DNA of 61,197 bases from an uncultured Oscillospiraceae bacterium. GTDB lineage: Bacteria > Bacillota > Clostridia > Oscillospirales > Oscillospiraceae. Under the pieces are notes generated by a model. That model searched no databases, was not told where the DNA came from, and worked only from the letters and a program-made list of their open reading frames with translations. The stretch is taken from positions 1 to 61,197 of the forward strand of contig CALWXL010000004.1 of assembly GCA_944385485.1 (NCBI GenBank). Direction: 5' to 3'. The translations under genes and the position numbers were made by a program. Of this stretch, positions 33,032-40,746 are shown in pieces (within the stretch, counting starts at the first letter, position 1; each line of letters starts with the position of its first letter).

Positions 33032-34261
33032 TCACTTGTGGAAGATTTGCTTTAAGGTGATCTTGTGCTCCCGGGCAATGCGGGCCATATCCTCGTACTC
33101 CGGCTTGGAGCGGGAGACCCCATACCCCTGGGCCTTTTTCACCCGCACGGGGCCGTAGGGGGTGTCCCGGGTGGTGATGGTGTAGCTGAGCACGTGCTTT
33201 TCGCAGGTGCGCACCCGCAGGCCGGTGGTGGAGGTCTGGGCAAAGACCTGACGGATCAGGTGATCTTTGTGGGCGGTGTCGCACAGGGCCACCAGCTGCC
33301 AGCCCGGGCGGCCCTTTTTCATGCACCCCGGGAGGGTGTACACGTCCAGGGCTCCCTCCTCCAGCAGTCGCTGGCAGGCAAAGGACAGGGCCTCCGGGGT
33401 CATGTCGTCCAAGTTGCACACCAGCTCCAGAATCTCGCCCCCCGTCTCCTGGGTGTGGCCCCACAGGGCCCGGACACAGTTGGCGGCGGAAAATTCCTTC
33501 TTTCCCATGCCGTACCCGGTTTTCTCCAGCACCATGGGAGGCATGGAGCCAAAGCGGGTGGCAAAGGTGGCCAGCAGCGCCGCTCCGGTGGGGGTACACA
33601 GCTCCCCCTGAATCTCTCCGCCGTAGCAGGGGACCCCCTCTAGCAGGTGGGCGGTGGCGGGAGCGGGGACGGGGACCACGCCGTGGGCACAGCGCACCAT
33701 GCCGCTGCCCACATGGACGGGGGAGACCACCACTTCGTCGGGGTGGAGCAGGTACAAAGCATAGCAGGCCGCTGTCACATCTGCCACGGCATCCAGGGCA
33801 CCCACCTCATGGAAGTGCACCAGGTCCACCTCGACTCCGTGGGCCTTGGACTCGGCCTGAGCCAGACGGTGATACACCGCCCGGGCCTGTTCCAGCACCG
33901 GAGCTGGGAGGTTTAAGTGGGAGATGAGGTGCTCCACATCGTGGAGAGAGGTGTGGTGGTGATGGTGGGTGTGATCATGATGGTGCTCATGATCGTGGTG
34001 ATGATGTTCATGCTCGTGCTCGTGATCATGGTCGTGGTGGTGATCCACGCTTTCCTCCCGCTCTCCGTGCACCACCACGTCCATGTGGGTGCCGCAGATG
34101 CCGCAGGACTGGGCGGGAAGAGCGTGAAACTCCACCCCAGGCAGGCCCATATGGTTGAGGGTGTGGAGAAATTCCTCCTGGTTGGGGAGCAGCTCGTACA
34201 AAGCGGCGGTGAGCATATCCCCGGCCGCTCCCATGTTGCATTGCAGATATAAGGTATTCAT
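33032..34261 (-). CDS. larC: LarC, nickel insertion into the nickel-pincer cofactor
   Basis: 409 residues in one frame. LarC inserts nickel into the pyridinium bis-thiocarboxylate made by LarB and LarE. Visible: N-terminal YLQCNMGAAGDMLTAALYEL, a very His-rich loop at ~70-105 (clusters such as HEHEHEHHHHDHEHHHDH, likely nickel-binding), then VHFHEVGALDAVADV and a C-terminal domain (NLDDMTPEALSFA, GYGVSRSKPEYEDMARIA). In several bacteria larC is split by a programmed frameshift; here it is continuous. It overlaps larB by 4 bases. Confidence 0.95.
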   Translation of the reverse strand: MNTLYLQCNMGAAGDMLTAALYELLPNQEEFLHTLNHMGLPGVEFHALPAQSCGICGTHMDVVVHGEREESVDHHHDHDHEHEHEHHHHDHEHHHDHTHHHHHTSLHDVEHLISHLNLPAPVLEQARAVYHRLAQAESKAHGVEVDLVHFHEVGALDAVADVTAACYALYLLHPDEVVVSPVHVGSGMVRCAHGVVPVPAPATAHLLEGVPCYGGEIQGELCTPTGAALLATFATRFGSMPPMVLEKTGYGMGKKEFSAANCVRALWGHTQETGGEILELVCNLDDMTPEALSFACQRLLEEGALDVYTLPGCMKKGRPGWQLVALCDTAHKDHLIRQVFAQTSTTGLRVRTCEKHVLSYTITTRDTPYGPVRVKKAQGYGVSRSKPEYEDMARIAREHKITLKQIFHK

Positions 34262-35019
34262 TGGGGCAGACCCTCCATTTGATTGATGCGGCTGGCCAGG
34301 AAGCCCGCGCCGAAGCCGTTGTCGATGTTGACCACGCTGCACCCTGAGGCGCAGGAGTTGAGCATGGCCAGCAGGGCGGACAGGCCGCCGAAGCTGGCTC
34401 CATAGCCCACGCTGGTGGGCACGGCGATGACGGGGCAGTCCACCAGGCCGCCCACCACCGAGGCCAGAGCCCCCTCCATGCCTGCCACGGCAATGACCAC
34501 CCGGGCCTGCATCAGTTCGTCCAGGCTGGCCAGCAGGCGGTGCAGCCCCGCCACCCCCACGTCATACAGGCGGGTGACCCGGTTGCCCAGCACTTCCGCG
34601 GTGAGAGCGGCTTCCTCCGCCACGGGCATATCGCTGGTGCCCCCGGTGGCCACCACAATGGAGCCCACCTGAGGGTGGGGCTTGGGGCTGACCACCCCGA
34701 TGCGGGGAACGGGGAAATAGTCCATGGGCACCTCCTGGGCCACCTGTGCGGCCTTCTCCCCATCCAAGCGGGTGACCAGAATGTTGTGGCTGCCGTTTGC
34801 CATCATGGAGGCGGCAATGCCGGCAATTTGTTGGGGTGTTTTGCCTGCCCCGTAGATCACTTCCGAGGCACCTTGGCGCACGGTGCGGTGGGTGTCCACC
34901 CGGGCATAGCCCAGGTTGTCAAAGGGGGAGCGTTTCAGCTCCAGCACGGCCTGTTCCGGGGTGACGGAGCCTTCCGCCACCTCCCGCAGCAGGGCCAGCA
35001 CATCTTGTTTATTGTCCAT
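34258..35019 (-). CDS. larB: LarB, nicotinic acid adenine dinucleotide carboxylase/hydrolase
   Basis: 253 residues. Carboxylates and hydrolyses NaAD to start nickel-pincer cofactor synthesis. The C-terminal PurE-like domain is evident (ATGGTSDMPVAEEAALTAEVLG, DVGVAGLHRLLA, GMEGALASVVGGLVDCPVIAVPTSVGYGA). The N-terminal part carries ARVDTHRTVRQGASEVIYG. The ATG at 35019 lies within the last codons of larE (11-base overlap). Confidence 0.95.
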   Translation of the reverse strand: MDNKQDVLALLREVAEGSVTPEQAVLELKRSPFDNLGYARVDTHRTVRQGASEVIYGAGKTPQQIAGIAASMMANGSHNILVTRLDGEKAAQVAQEVPMDYFPVPRIGVVSPKPHPQVGSIVVATGGTSDMPVAEEAALTAEVLGNRVTRLYDVGVAGLHRLLASLDELMQARVVIAVAGMEGALASVVGGLVDCPVIAVPTSVGYGASFGGLSALLAMLNSCASGCSVVNIDNGFGAGFLASRINQMEGLPQ

Positions 35020-35776
35020 GGAAATCCTCCTCCGGCCGGGGCTGCAAGTCCAGGCTGATGTGGGAAAAATAGGGGGTGAGGGCCTCCACCAGCTGGGGGC
35101 GTTGGGCCATGGCCCGGGCCATCTGGCGCTCCGGCAGCTGGAGCAGGGCGGCGTCCCCCCGCAGGCGGATACGGAAGTTGGTAAAGCCCAGGGCGAAGAG
35201 GGCGTCCTCGCCTCCCTCCACCCGGGCCAGATCCTCCGTAGTAATGGGGGTATCGGTGGGAATCCGGGTGGCCAGGCAGGCATAGGCGGGCTTGTCCCAG
35301 GTGAACAGACCAGCTTCCCGGCTCAAGGTCCGCACCTGGGCCTTGGTGATGCCGCACTCCCGGAGGGGAGAGCGCACCGCCAGCTCCTGCAGGGCTTTCA
35401 TGCCCGGGCGGTCGGAGGCATCATCCGAGGCATTGGTGCCGTCCAGCAGCAGGGAAAAGCCGTCGGCCTGGGCCTGCTGGCGCAGGGCGGAAAATAGGGC
35501 CTGTTTGCAGTAATAGCAGCGGTTTTTGGGGTTGGAAGCCACGGAAGGGCAGGCCAGCACGTCCAGCTCCACCACCGTCAGTGGCACCCCCAGCTCTGCC
35601 GCCAGACGCTGGGCGTCTTTTCGTTCCCAGGCGGGCTGAAAGGGGGTGGAGATGTAATAGGGCCGCACATCCTCACCCCAGGTGCGCCCCGCATAGAGCA
35701 GATAGGCGGAATCGGTACCCCCGGAGAAGGCCAGAGCGGCCTTGGGATGCTGGTGAAAAAAGTCCTGTAATGTCAT
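35009..35776 (-). CDS. larE: LarE, ATP-dependent sacrificial sulfur transferase
   Basis: 255 residues. Gives sulfur to the pincer precursor. The PP-loop ATPase motif AFSGGTDSAYLLY is at ~15-25. It has KNRCYYCK and a late DKPAYACLATR; in single-sulfur LarE proteins a cysteine donates its own sulfur, whereas three-cysteine versions use an iron-sulfur cluster. The three cysteines in these two motifs favour the cluster type. The ATG at 35776 follows AGGAG. First gene of larE-larB-larC. Confidence 0.94.
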   Translation of the reverse strand: MTLQDFFHQHPKAALAFSGGTDSAYLLYAGRTWGEDVRPYYISTPFQPAWERKDAQRLAAELGVPLTVVELDVLACPSVASNPKNRCYYCKQALFSALRQQAQADGFSLLLDGTNASDDASDRPGMKALQELAVRSPLRECGITKAQVRTLSREAGLFTWDKPAYACLATRIPTDTPITTEDLARVEGGEDALFALGFTNFRIRLRGDAALLQLPERQMARAMAQRPQLVEALTPYFSHISLDLQPRPEEDFHGQ

Positions 35777-35793
35777 GATATACTCCTGAAAAT

Positions 35794-35824
35794 AAAACGG
35801 CATGCTCCAACAGCATGCCGTTTT
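35794..35824 (-). terminator. Terminator in the larEBC leader, possible attenuator
   Basis: Minus-strand AAAACGGCATGCT GTTGG AGCATGCCGTTTT followed by ATTTT, 18 bases before larE and downstream of its likely promoter. It would cut short the operon transcript unless prevented. Confidence 0.65.
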
Positions 35825-35887
35825 GAACACAATCAAGTCTATGGCTCCAGGTGGAGACGGGTGGATTAGCTACCATCCATGGTATGA

Positions 35888-35916
35888 ATGGTACAGGAAT
35901 AGGACAGAGAAGTCAA
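35888..35916 (-). promoter_or_regulatory. Likely promoter of larEBC
   Basis: Minus-strand TTGACT, 17 bases, TACCAT, leaving a leader of about 100 nucleotides before larE. The leader also contains ACCATGGATGGT, a small dyad. Confidence 0.5.
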
Positions 35917-35923
35917 GTCCCCA

Positions 35924-36613
35924 TCAGTCCAAAATCCGCCCGTCGGTGGAGATGGTCACCACCTGCCAGGGGATGAATTTGCCGCTGTCACGCAGCGCCT
36001 GGGTGGCAGCGTGCTGGATGCCGCCGCAGCAGGGCACCTCCATGCGCACGATGGTCAGGGCGGTGATGTCGTTGTCCCGGAGAATGGCGGTGAGCTTTTC
36101 CGTGTAGTCCACCATGTCCAGCTTGGGACAGCCGATGAGGGTCACCTTGCCCCGGATGAAATCCTGGTGGAAATTGGCGTAGGCGTAGGCGGTGCAGTCG
36201 GCGGCAATGAGCAGGTGGGCGCCCTGGAAATAGGGGGCGTTCACCGGGGCCAGCTTGATCTGCACCGGCCACTGGCGCAGCTGGGAGGCGGAAGGAGCGG
36301 GGGCGGCGGCCTCCGCCTGGGGGTTGAGAGCCCGGGCCATGCTGCCGGGACAGGCGCAGGGGGAGGGAGCAGCTTTGGCGGCCATGTTGGCCTTCACCGC
36401 TGCCTCATCGTAGGCAGCGGCCTCCCGCTCCACAAAGGTGATGGCTCCGGTGGGGCAGGTGGGCAGGCAGTCCCCCAGCCCGTCGCAGTAGTCGTCCCGG
36501 ATCAGCTGAGCCTTGCCGTCTACCATGGCAATGGCCCCCTCATGGCAGGCTTTGGCACAGGCCCCGCAGCCGTTGCACTTGTCCTGGTCAATGTGAATGA
36601 TGCGTCGAATCAT
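35924..36613 (-). CDS. Ferredoxin-domain iron-sulfur protein
   Basis: 229 residues. The N-terminal ~60 residues hold a two-cluster ferredoxin domain, CNGCGACAKAC for one [4Fe-4S] cluster and CDGLGDCLPTCPTG for the second. A linker with CACPG follows, and a C-terminal domain (LLIAADCTAYAYANFHQDF, LIGCPKLDMVDYTEKLTAIL, VRMEVPCCGGI) with more cysteines. Such proteins occur widely in anaerobes as electron carriers of unknown partner. The ATG at 36613 follows AGGAGG. It lies directly upstream of larEBC and may share its transcript. Confidence 0.88.
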   Translation of the reverse strand: MIRRIIHIDQDKCNGCGACAKACHEGAIAMVDGKAQLIRDDYCDGLGDCLPTCPTGAITFVEREAAAYDEAAVKANMAAKAAPSPCACPGSMARALNPQAEAAAPAPSASQLRQWPVQIKLAPVNAPYFQGAHLLIAADCTAYAYANFHQDFIRGKVTLIGCPKLDMVDYTEKLTAILRDNDITALTIVRMEVPCCGGIQHAATQALRDSGKFIPWQVVTISTDGRILD

Positions 36614-36717
36614 GAATCTGTCCTCCTGGTGTGGTCATTTTGATGGTATGGTATCACAGAGTATGGCGTTTGTCTGTTGTAGTTCCAACAAAACCACAGG
36701 TTTCTATCTCGGATGTC

Positions 36718-36746
36718 TTGCCAATGACAGGAAGGGGGTATATACT
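36718..36746 (+). promoter_or_regulatory. Promoter of the second MATE gene
   Basis: TTGCCA, 17 bases, TATACT, about 40 bases before the start. Confidence 0.55.
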
Positions 36747-36783
36747 GGATGGACACGAAATGAGAGAAAGAAAGGAAATGGAA

Positions 36784-38124
36784 ATGGCACACACCGTAGA
36801 ACCCATGACCCAAGGGACCATTTGGAAGCGTATCACCTCCTTTGCCCTTCCCATTTTGCTGGGAAACCTGTTCCAACAGCTGTATAACACCGCCGACTCC
36901 CTGATTGTGGGAAATTTTCTGGGGAAAAATGCCCTGGCTGCGGTGAGCTCCACCGGCAGCCTCATTTTTATGCTCATCGGCTTTTTGAGCGGCATTGCCA
37001 TCGGCGCCGGTGTGGTCATTGCCCGGTACTTCGGAGGCGGAAAAGAAGAAGAGCTGCACCAGGCGGTGCACACCACCGTGGCCTTCGGTCTGGTGGCTGG
37101 CGTGGTGATGACGGCGGTGGGCGTGGGCTTCTCCCCCCAGATTCTCCGGTGGATGGACACCCCGGAAAACGTCATGTACAATTCCCAGCTGTATCTGAGC
37201 ATCTACTTCATGGGCTCTCTGGGCTCGGTGATGTACAACATCTGCGTGGGCATTCTCCAGGCCGTGGGTGACAGCCGTCACCCCCTGTACTACCTCATCA
37301 TCTCCTCGGTGATCAATGTGGTGCTGGACCTGTTTTTCATCGGTGTGCTGCACATGGGGGTGGATGGAGCTGCCTGGGCCACCATCATCGCCCAGTTCAT
37401 CAGCGCCGCTTTGTGCCTGTGGCAGCTGCTGCGGGTGAAGGAGAGCTACCGGGTGCAGATTCGGTGTATCCGCTTCCACTGGGATATGCTCAAGCGGGTG
37501 GTGCGCTTCGGCCTGCCCTCCGGCGTGCAAAACTCCATCATCGCCATTGCCAACGTGGTGGTGCAGTCCAACATCAACCACTTTGGCGACGCCGCCATGG
37601 CTGGCGTGGGCGCCTACTCCAAAATTGAGGGCTTTGGCTTCCTCCCCATCACCAGCTTTACCATGGCCATGACCACCTTTGTGGGCCAGAACCTGGGAGC
37701 CGGCCAGATCGACCGGGCCAAAAAGGGTGCCCGGTTCGGCACCGTCACCTCGGTGCTCATGGCAGAGCTCATCGGTATTGTGGTGTTCGCCCTGGCCCCC
37801 CTGCTCATCGCCGCCTTTGACACCTCCCCGGATGTCATCGCCTACGGCGTGGAAAAGTCCCGCACCTCCGGCCTGTTCTACTTCCTGCTGGCTTTCTCCC
37901 ACGCCATGGCCTCCATTCTGAGAGGTGCAGGCAAGGCCATGGTGCCCATGTTTGTCATGATGGTGTGCTGGTGCATCATCCGTGTGGCCTTCCTGGCCAT
38001 CGCAGTGCCCATGACCGGCAGCATCCAGATGGTGTACTGGGTCTACCCCCTCACCTGGTTCTTGAGCTCGGTCACCTTCCTGTGGTATTACCGCCGCATG
38101 GATTGGAGCAGAACTTTGGCATAA
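36784..38124 (+). CDS. MATE-family efflux transporter (second)
   Basis: 446 residues, twelve membrane segments. The first half begins FALPILLGNLFQQLYNTADSL, typical of the DinF/NorM-like clostridial branch; the second half contains FGLPSGVQNSIIAIANVVVQ and TFVGQNLGAGQ. It is clearly different from the MATE gene at 28.3 kb. I start it at the ATG at 36784, six bases after AAAGGA; the in-frame ATG at 36778 would sit on top of that site. A terminator follows. Confidence 0.92.
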   Translation: MAHTVEPMTQGTIWKRITSFALPILLGNLFQQLYNTADSLIVGNFLGKNALAAVSSTGSLIFMLIGFLSGIAIGAGVVIARYFGGGKEEELHQAVHTTVAFGLVAGVVMTAVGVGFSPQILRWMDTPENVMYNSQLYLSIYFMGSLGSVMYNICVGILQAVGDSRHPLYYLIISSVINVVLDLFFIGVLHMGVDGAAWATIIAQFISAALCLWQLLRVKESYRVQIRCIRFHWDMLKRVVRFGLPSGVQNSIIAIANVVVQSNINHFGDAAMAGVGAYSKIEGFGFLPITSFTMAMTTFVGQNLGAGQIDRAKKGARFGTVTSVLMAELIGIVVFALAPLLIAAFDTSPDVIAYGVEKSRTSGLFYFLLAFSHAMASILRGAGKAMVPMFVMMVCWCIIRVAFLAIAVPMTGSIQMVYWVYPLTWFLSSVTFLWYYRRMDWSRTLA

Positions 38125-38137
38125 ATAGGAATTTTGT

Positions 38138-38166
38138 GAAAGGACGGCAACTTTTGCCGTCCTTTC
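38138..38166 (+). terminator. Terminator after the second MATE gene
   Basis: An 11-bp stem GAAAGGACGGC and its complement; only a weak T-run follows. Confidence 0.65.
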
Positions 38167-38189
38167 GACTTGTTTCGACGGGATTCGAC
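38164..38189. promoter_or_regulatory. Three TTCGAC repeats at exact 10-bp spacing, Spo0A-box-like
   Basis: TTCGAC begins at 38164, 38174 and 38184. Read on the other strand each is GTCGAA, the core of the 0A box TGTCGAA. Tandem 10-bp-spaced half sites on one helix face are how Spo0A binds at abrB. AT-rich DNA with TATTAT follows at once. Confidence 0.45.
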
Positions 38190-38259
38190 GAATTTTTATG
38201 TTATTATACAAAAGTCCCATAGAACGGACAATTTTCCACAAGTTCTGGCAGGCACCCTC

Positions 38260-38288
38260 TTGAAACAGAACAAATGTTCGATTATAAT
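38260..38288 (+). promoter_or_regulatory. LexA-controlled promoter of a 35-residue protein
   Basis: TTGAAA (38260-38265), 17 bases, TATAAT (38283-38288). The spacer contains GAACAAATGTTC (38268-38279), matching the Gram-positive SOS box core GAAC-N4-GTTC exactly. LexA bound there would block the promoter until DNA damage. Confidence 0.75.
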
Positions 38289-38351
38289 AAAACCATGATA
38301 TGGAGCACCGATGAGATGGAAGTCCCATCCACAGCACAGGGAGGAAGGAAC

Positions 38352-38459
38352 ATGGAACGTAAATGGATCACAGCGGCAATCGTAGAGTTGTTGAATCGAG
38401 CGGACGAGGCCCAGCTACGTGCCATTTTCCAGTTTATTTCCCACTATTTAAGCCGATGA
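38352..38459 (+). CDS. Small SOS-promoter-driven protein, 35 residues
   Basis: Reads MERKWITAAIVELLNRADE then QLRAIFQFISHYLSR: one or two amphipathic helices without a membrane segment. Similar short proteins of the pattern LLxxADxxxLxxIxxFI are frequent in clostridial mobile elements; none has a known function to my knowledge. The ATG at 38352 follows GGAGGAAGG. The transcript would end at the strong terminator seven bases later. Confidence 0.65.
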   Translation: MERKWITAAIVELLNRADEAQLRAIFQFISHYLSR

Positions 38460-38465
38460 ATGGGG

Positions 38466-38516
38466 AAAATCCCCGGGCATTCAACCGGATTGGTTGGATG
38501 CCCGGGGATTTTTTTA
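38466..38516. terminator. Long terminator between the SOS small gene and the phage repressor
   Basis: AAAATCCCCGGGCATTCAACC pairs over about 20 bases with GGTTGGATGCCCGGGGATTTT, followed by seven T. Confidence 0.9.
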
Positions 38517-38882
38517 TTCCTCGGGGGTGGTCAGATCTCGGGCCAGACGCTCCAGCACCGCCCAATCCTCGTCACTGAGCCGGGACAGAGCGGAGATGAG
38601 CCGGGCGCGGAAGCTGTTTCCCCCCATGACATCACCCAGAAAGGCGGCCAGATGCTCGTCTGGATTGTGGGGAGGAAACATGTCACCCTCTCCGGTACGC
38701 AGCCAAGTCTCATTGGCTCGAAAGACACGGCTGATATCGGACAGGGTGCGGTCGCTGGGGGTTGTTTTATCGATTTCATAGGTGGCAATGGTGTTTTGCT
38801 TGAGACCCAGTTGGTCGGCAAAAGCCTGTTGCGTCAGGCCGCAGGCATTGCGGACCTGTTTGATGCGTTGTCCAACACTCAT
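38514..38882 (-). CDS. XRE-family phage repressor
   Basis: 122 residues. Residues 1-~62 are the helix-turn-helix domain (GQRIKQVRNACGLTQQAFADQLGLKQNTIATYE, LSDISRVFRANETWLRTGEG), followed by a short C-terminal helical part. There is no S24/LexA-like peptidase domain, so it cannot self-cleave in response to RecA. The ATG at 38882 follows GGAGG. It is divergent from the structural operon across an AT-rich operator region. Confidence 0.88.
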   Translation of the reverse strand: MSVGQRIKQVRNACGLTQQAFADQLGLKQNTIATYEIDKTTPSDRTLSDISRVFRANETWLRTGEGDMFPPHNPDEHLAAFLGDVMGGNSFRARLISALSRLSDEDWAVLERLARDLTTPEE

Positions 38883-38964
38883 AGATTTATCCTCCATTCT
38901 TTGAAAAGACACGGGGGTTCACCCCCGTATTTTACCACGCTTCCCAGCCAAGCACAAGAAGAAG

Positions 38965-39036
38965 TATTGACCAAATCAATAAAACACTATTGACAAATAT
39001 CGGTGACTGATATATTATTATCGAGAAATCAATAAA
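38965..39036 (+). promoter_or_regulatory. Operator and early promoter of the phage module
   Basis: A palindrome TATTGA-CCAAA-TCAATA lies at 38965-38981; further half sites TATTGA at 38988 and TCAATA at 39029, and the 11-mer AAATCAATAAA occurs at 38973 and 39026. The rightward promoter TTGACA (38990-38995), 17 bases, TATTAT (39013-39018) is overlapped by these sites, as expected for repressor control. A hairpin ACGGGGGTTCACCCCCGT at 38911-38928 is also present. Confidence 0.65.
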
Positions 39037-39049
39037 GAGGAGGGAGCCC

Positions 39050-39436
39050 ATGAGAACTGTTGTGGAATCGCTGTGCGTCTGTCTGCCCCGGTTGGGGCGG
39101 CAGGAGCGGGCCTATGTGTTGGGCTACGCCCAGGCATTGGCGGCCAGACATCAGGGAGAAGAAAGGAAGGAGAGAGACATGGAGCGGGAAGAGCTGGTTT
39201 ATCACGGAGGCAAGCGCACCCAGCAGGCCCGGGTACACATTCAGCTGGACAAGGAGGAGGGGAGCGACCGCTTCTGTCAGGTCATTGAGGCCTCGTCCAC
39301 GGCGGCGGCCATGGATGCCCTGGAGGCTCTGATCCGGGGGTATGAGGTGTGGCTGGGGGTGCCTGCCCACCACGTGCTGGCGGTGCTTGCCACGGTGATG
39401 ACGGTGCCCGGAGGAGGGAAGATGGAGCATGCGTGA
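39050..39436 (+). CDS. Phage early protein, unknown function
   Basis: 128 residues, mixed helical, soluble. The N-terminal LGRQERAYVLGYAQALAARHQ resembles the alpha-helical tails of some phage regulators, and ~60-95 (ARVHIQLDKEEGSDRFCQVIEA) looks like a beta-rich core. The ATG at 39050 follows GAGGAGGGAG. First gene of the rightward operon; overlaps the next by 8 bases. Confidence 0.6.
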   Translation: MRTVVESLCVCLPRLGRQERAYVLGYAQALAARHQGEERKERDMEREELVYHGGKRTQQARVHIQLDKEEGSDRFCQVIEASSTAAAMDALEALIRGYEVWLGVPAHHVLAVLATVMTVPGGGKMEHA

Positions 39437-39659
39437 GAAGATCTACCAGTACCGGGTGGAGTACCCGGGGCGGAAGACGGTGAAGGTGCAGGCGGAAAAC
39501 CGCCTGGGGGCTGTGGAGCAGGCGGCCAAGGCCTGGGGGGTGCCCTGGGTGGCCATTGCCTGGCAGTGCCGGGCGGTGCGGGAGAAGGAGGTGAGGCGCC
39601 GTGGCAGGGTTCACACCGCAGGAGCTGGCGGAGATGGCACAGGCGGACGCGGAGATTGA
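39429..39659 (+). CDS. Small phage protein, unknown function
   Basis: 76 residues; the first ~55 (KIYQYRVEYPGRKTVKVQAE, AVEQAAKAWGVPW) look like a compact beta-alpha domain. The Gly/Arg-rich tail overlaps the next gene in another frame for 59 bases. The ATG at 39429 follows GGAGGAGGGAAG. Confidence 0.5.
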   Translation: MREKIYQYRVEYPGRKTVKVQAENRLGAVEQAAKAWGVPWVAIAWQCRAVREKEVRRRGRVHTAGAGGDGTGGRGD

Positions 39660-39843
39660 GCGGGAGTTCGAGGAAGCGTGGACGGAGACACCGCCCCGGG
39701 AGTCCCAATTGGTGTGGGTGTCCCGGCTGGCCCGGCAGCACCACACCACCTACGGCAAATTCGTGGCTGCCCACAGCCAGGAAGAGATTCAAACCATGGT
39801 GGAGCAGTTGAGAGAAGGAGGAAGCACACATGTTTCGTTATAA
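39601..39843 (+). CDS. Small phage protein, unknown function
   Basis: 80 residues, acidic and helical at the start (FTPQELAEMAQADAEIEREF), then SQLVWVSRLARQHHTTYGKFV. The GTG start at 39601 is supported by AAGGAGGTGAGG. It overlaps both neighbours, so the four early genes form a tightly packed string. Confidence 0.55.
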   Translation: MAGFTPQELAEMAQADAEIEREFEEAWTETPPRESQLVWVSRLARQHHTTYGKFVAAHSQEEIQTMVEQLREGGSTHVSL

Positions 39844-40105
39844 ACCCAGCATTCCCGTGCCCTATGACCGACAGGGGTACATCTATTTCAAATCGTTGAC
39901 CTACCGGGAAATGCCCCCCGGCCAGCAGGCGCGCATCCGGGGCCTGTGTGAGCGAACGGCGGGCTCACTGAGCCAGGCTTTGCTGGAGTATGTCACCACC
40001 GGGGACAGTGTCAAGTCCGTGTGTCAAAGACACCATATTGCCTCCCCCACCAGCATCTACCGGGCGCTGAAACGGTATTATGTGCATTTCCCTGCGGATT
40101 TATAG
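39830..40105 (+). CDS. Small HTH-like phage protein
   Basis: 91 residues. The middle and end (MPPGQQARIRGLCERTAG, DSVKSVCQRHHIASPTSIYR) have the look of a resolvase/sigma-region-4-type helix-turn-helix, as seen in small proteins just before terminase genes in clostridial prophages. It may act in late-gene control or packaging; that is inference. The ATG at 39830 follows AAGGAGGAAG. Confidence 0.6.
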   Translation: MFRYKPSIPVPYDRQGYIYFKSLTYREMPPGQQARIRGLCERTAGSLSQALLEYVTTGDSVKSVCQRHHIASPTSIYRALKRYYVHFPADL

Positions 40106-40197
40106 GGGAAGTGTGTACTTATAACGGGGGATGTGTAATCACAGCCCCAGTGGAGTTGATACAATGAAAACATGAGAACAACAAGGGAGGCGGGAAC

Positions 40198-40746
40198 GTG
40201 GCTGCCAGACAGCGACAAACCAATACATCCAAGGCCCTGATGCGGGAGGTGCGGCAATACCTGGATTCCATCAGCCGCACCGTGGAGGTCACCGAGCAGG
40301 TGGCCACCGGAGAGGTGGACGAGAAGGGGCACCCCATCTACGAGCGAAAGCCGGTGTACAACGACCGGGGTGAGATCATCCACACCCGGGAGTACCTGGT
40401 GCCCCCCACCATCACCGGAATTTGCCTGCATCTGGGCATCACCCCGGGGAAGTGGAAGCAGTGGTGTGACCACCAGGCCCACCCGGAGCTGGAGGAGGCC
40501 ACCGAGTGGGTCGCCGGCATCTTACAGGCGTGGAGCGAGGAGCAGCTGCTCACCCGCAAGGACGTGCGGGGGGTGGTGTTCCACCTGCAAAACAACCACG
40601 GGTACACCCAGAAGATGGAGGTGGAGGCGGGACCCCAGACCCGAGCGGCCCAGCAGGCCCTCACCACCCAGGAGAAGCTGGCCCTGCTTCAGGAGCTGTG
40701 GGAAGGAGGCGGGCAGGGCATCCTGCCGGAGCGCCATGAACCATGA
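40198..40746 (+). CDS. Terminase small subunit
   Basis: 182 residues. An N-terminal helix bundle (SKALMREVRQYLDSI) is followed by TITGICLHLGITPGKWKQWC and EEQLLTRKDVRGVVFHLQNNHGYTQKMEVE, the typical pattern of small terminase proteins of clostridial phages (DNA-packaging gp3-like). It recognises phage DNA for packaging. The GTG at 40198 follows GGGAGG. It overlaps the large subunit by 11 bases. Confidence 0.8.
   Translation: MAARQRQTNTSKALMREVRQYLDSISRTVEVTEQVATGEVDEKGHPIYERKPVYNDRGEIIHTREYLVPPTITGICLHLGITPGKWKQWCDHQAHPELEEATEWVAGILQAWSEEQLLTRKDVRGVVFHLQNNHGYTQKMEVEAGPQTRAAQQALTTQEKLALLQELWEGGGQGILPERHEP

Noticed and set aside
33900..34080. His/Asp-codon tandem repeat in larC as a possible CRISPR or satellite
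   Set aside because: It is simple codon repetition encoding the His-rich metal-binding loop that LarC proteins normally carry.
40370..40735. N-terminal extension of the large terminase
   Set aside because: The extension is the small-subunit gene in another frame; the ATPase domain begins normally after the ATG at 40736.
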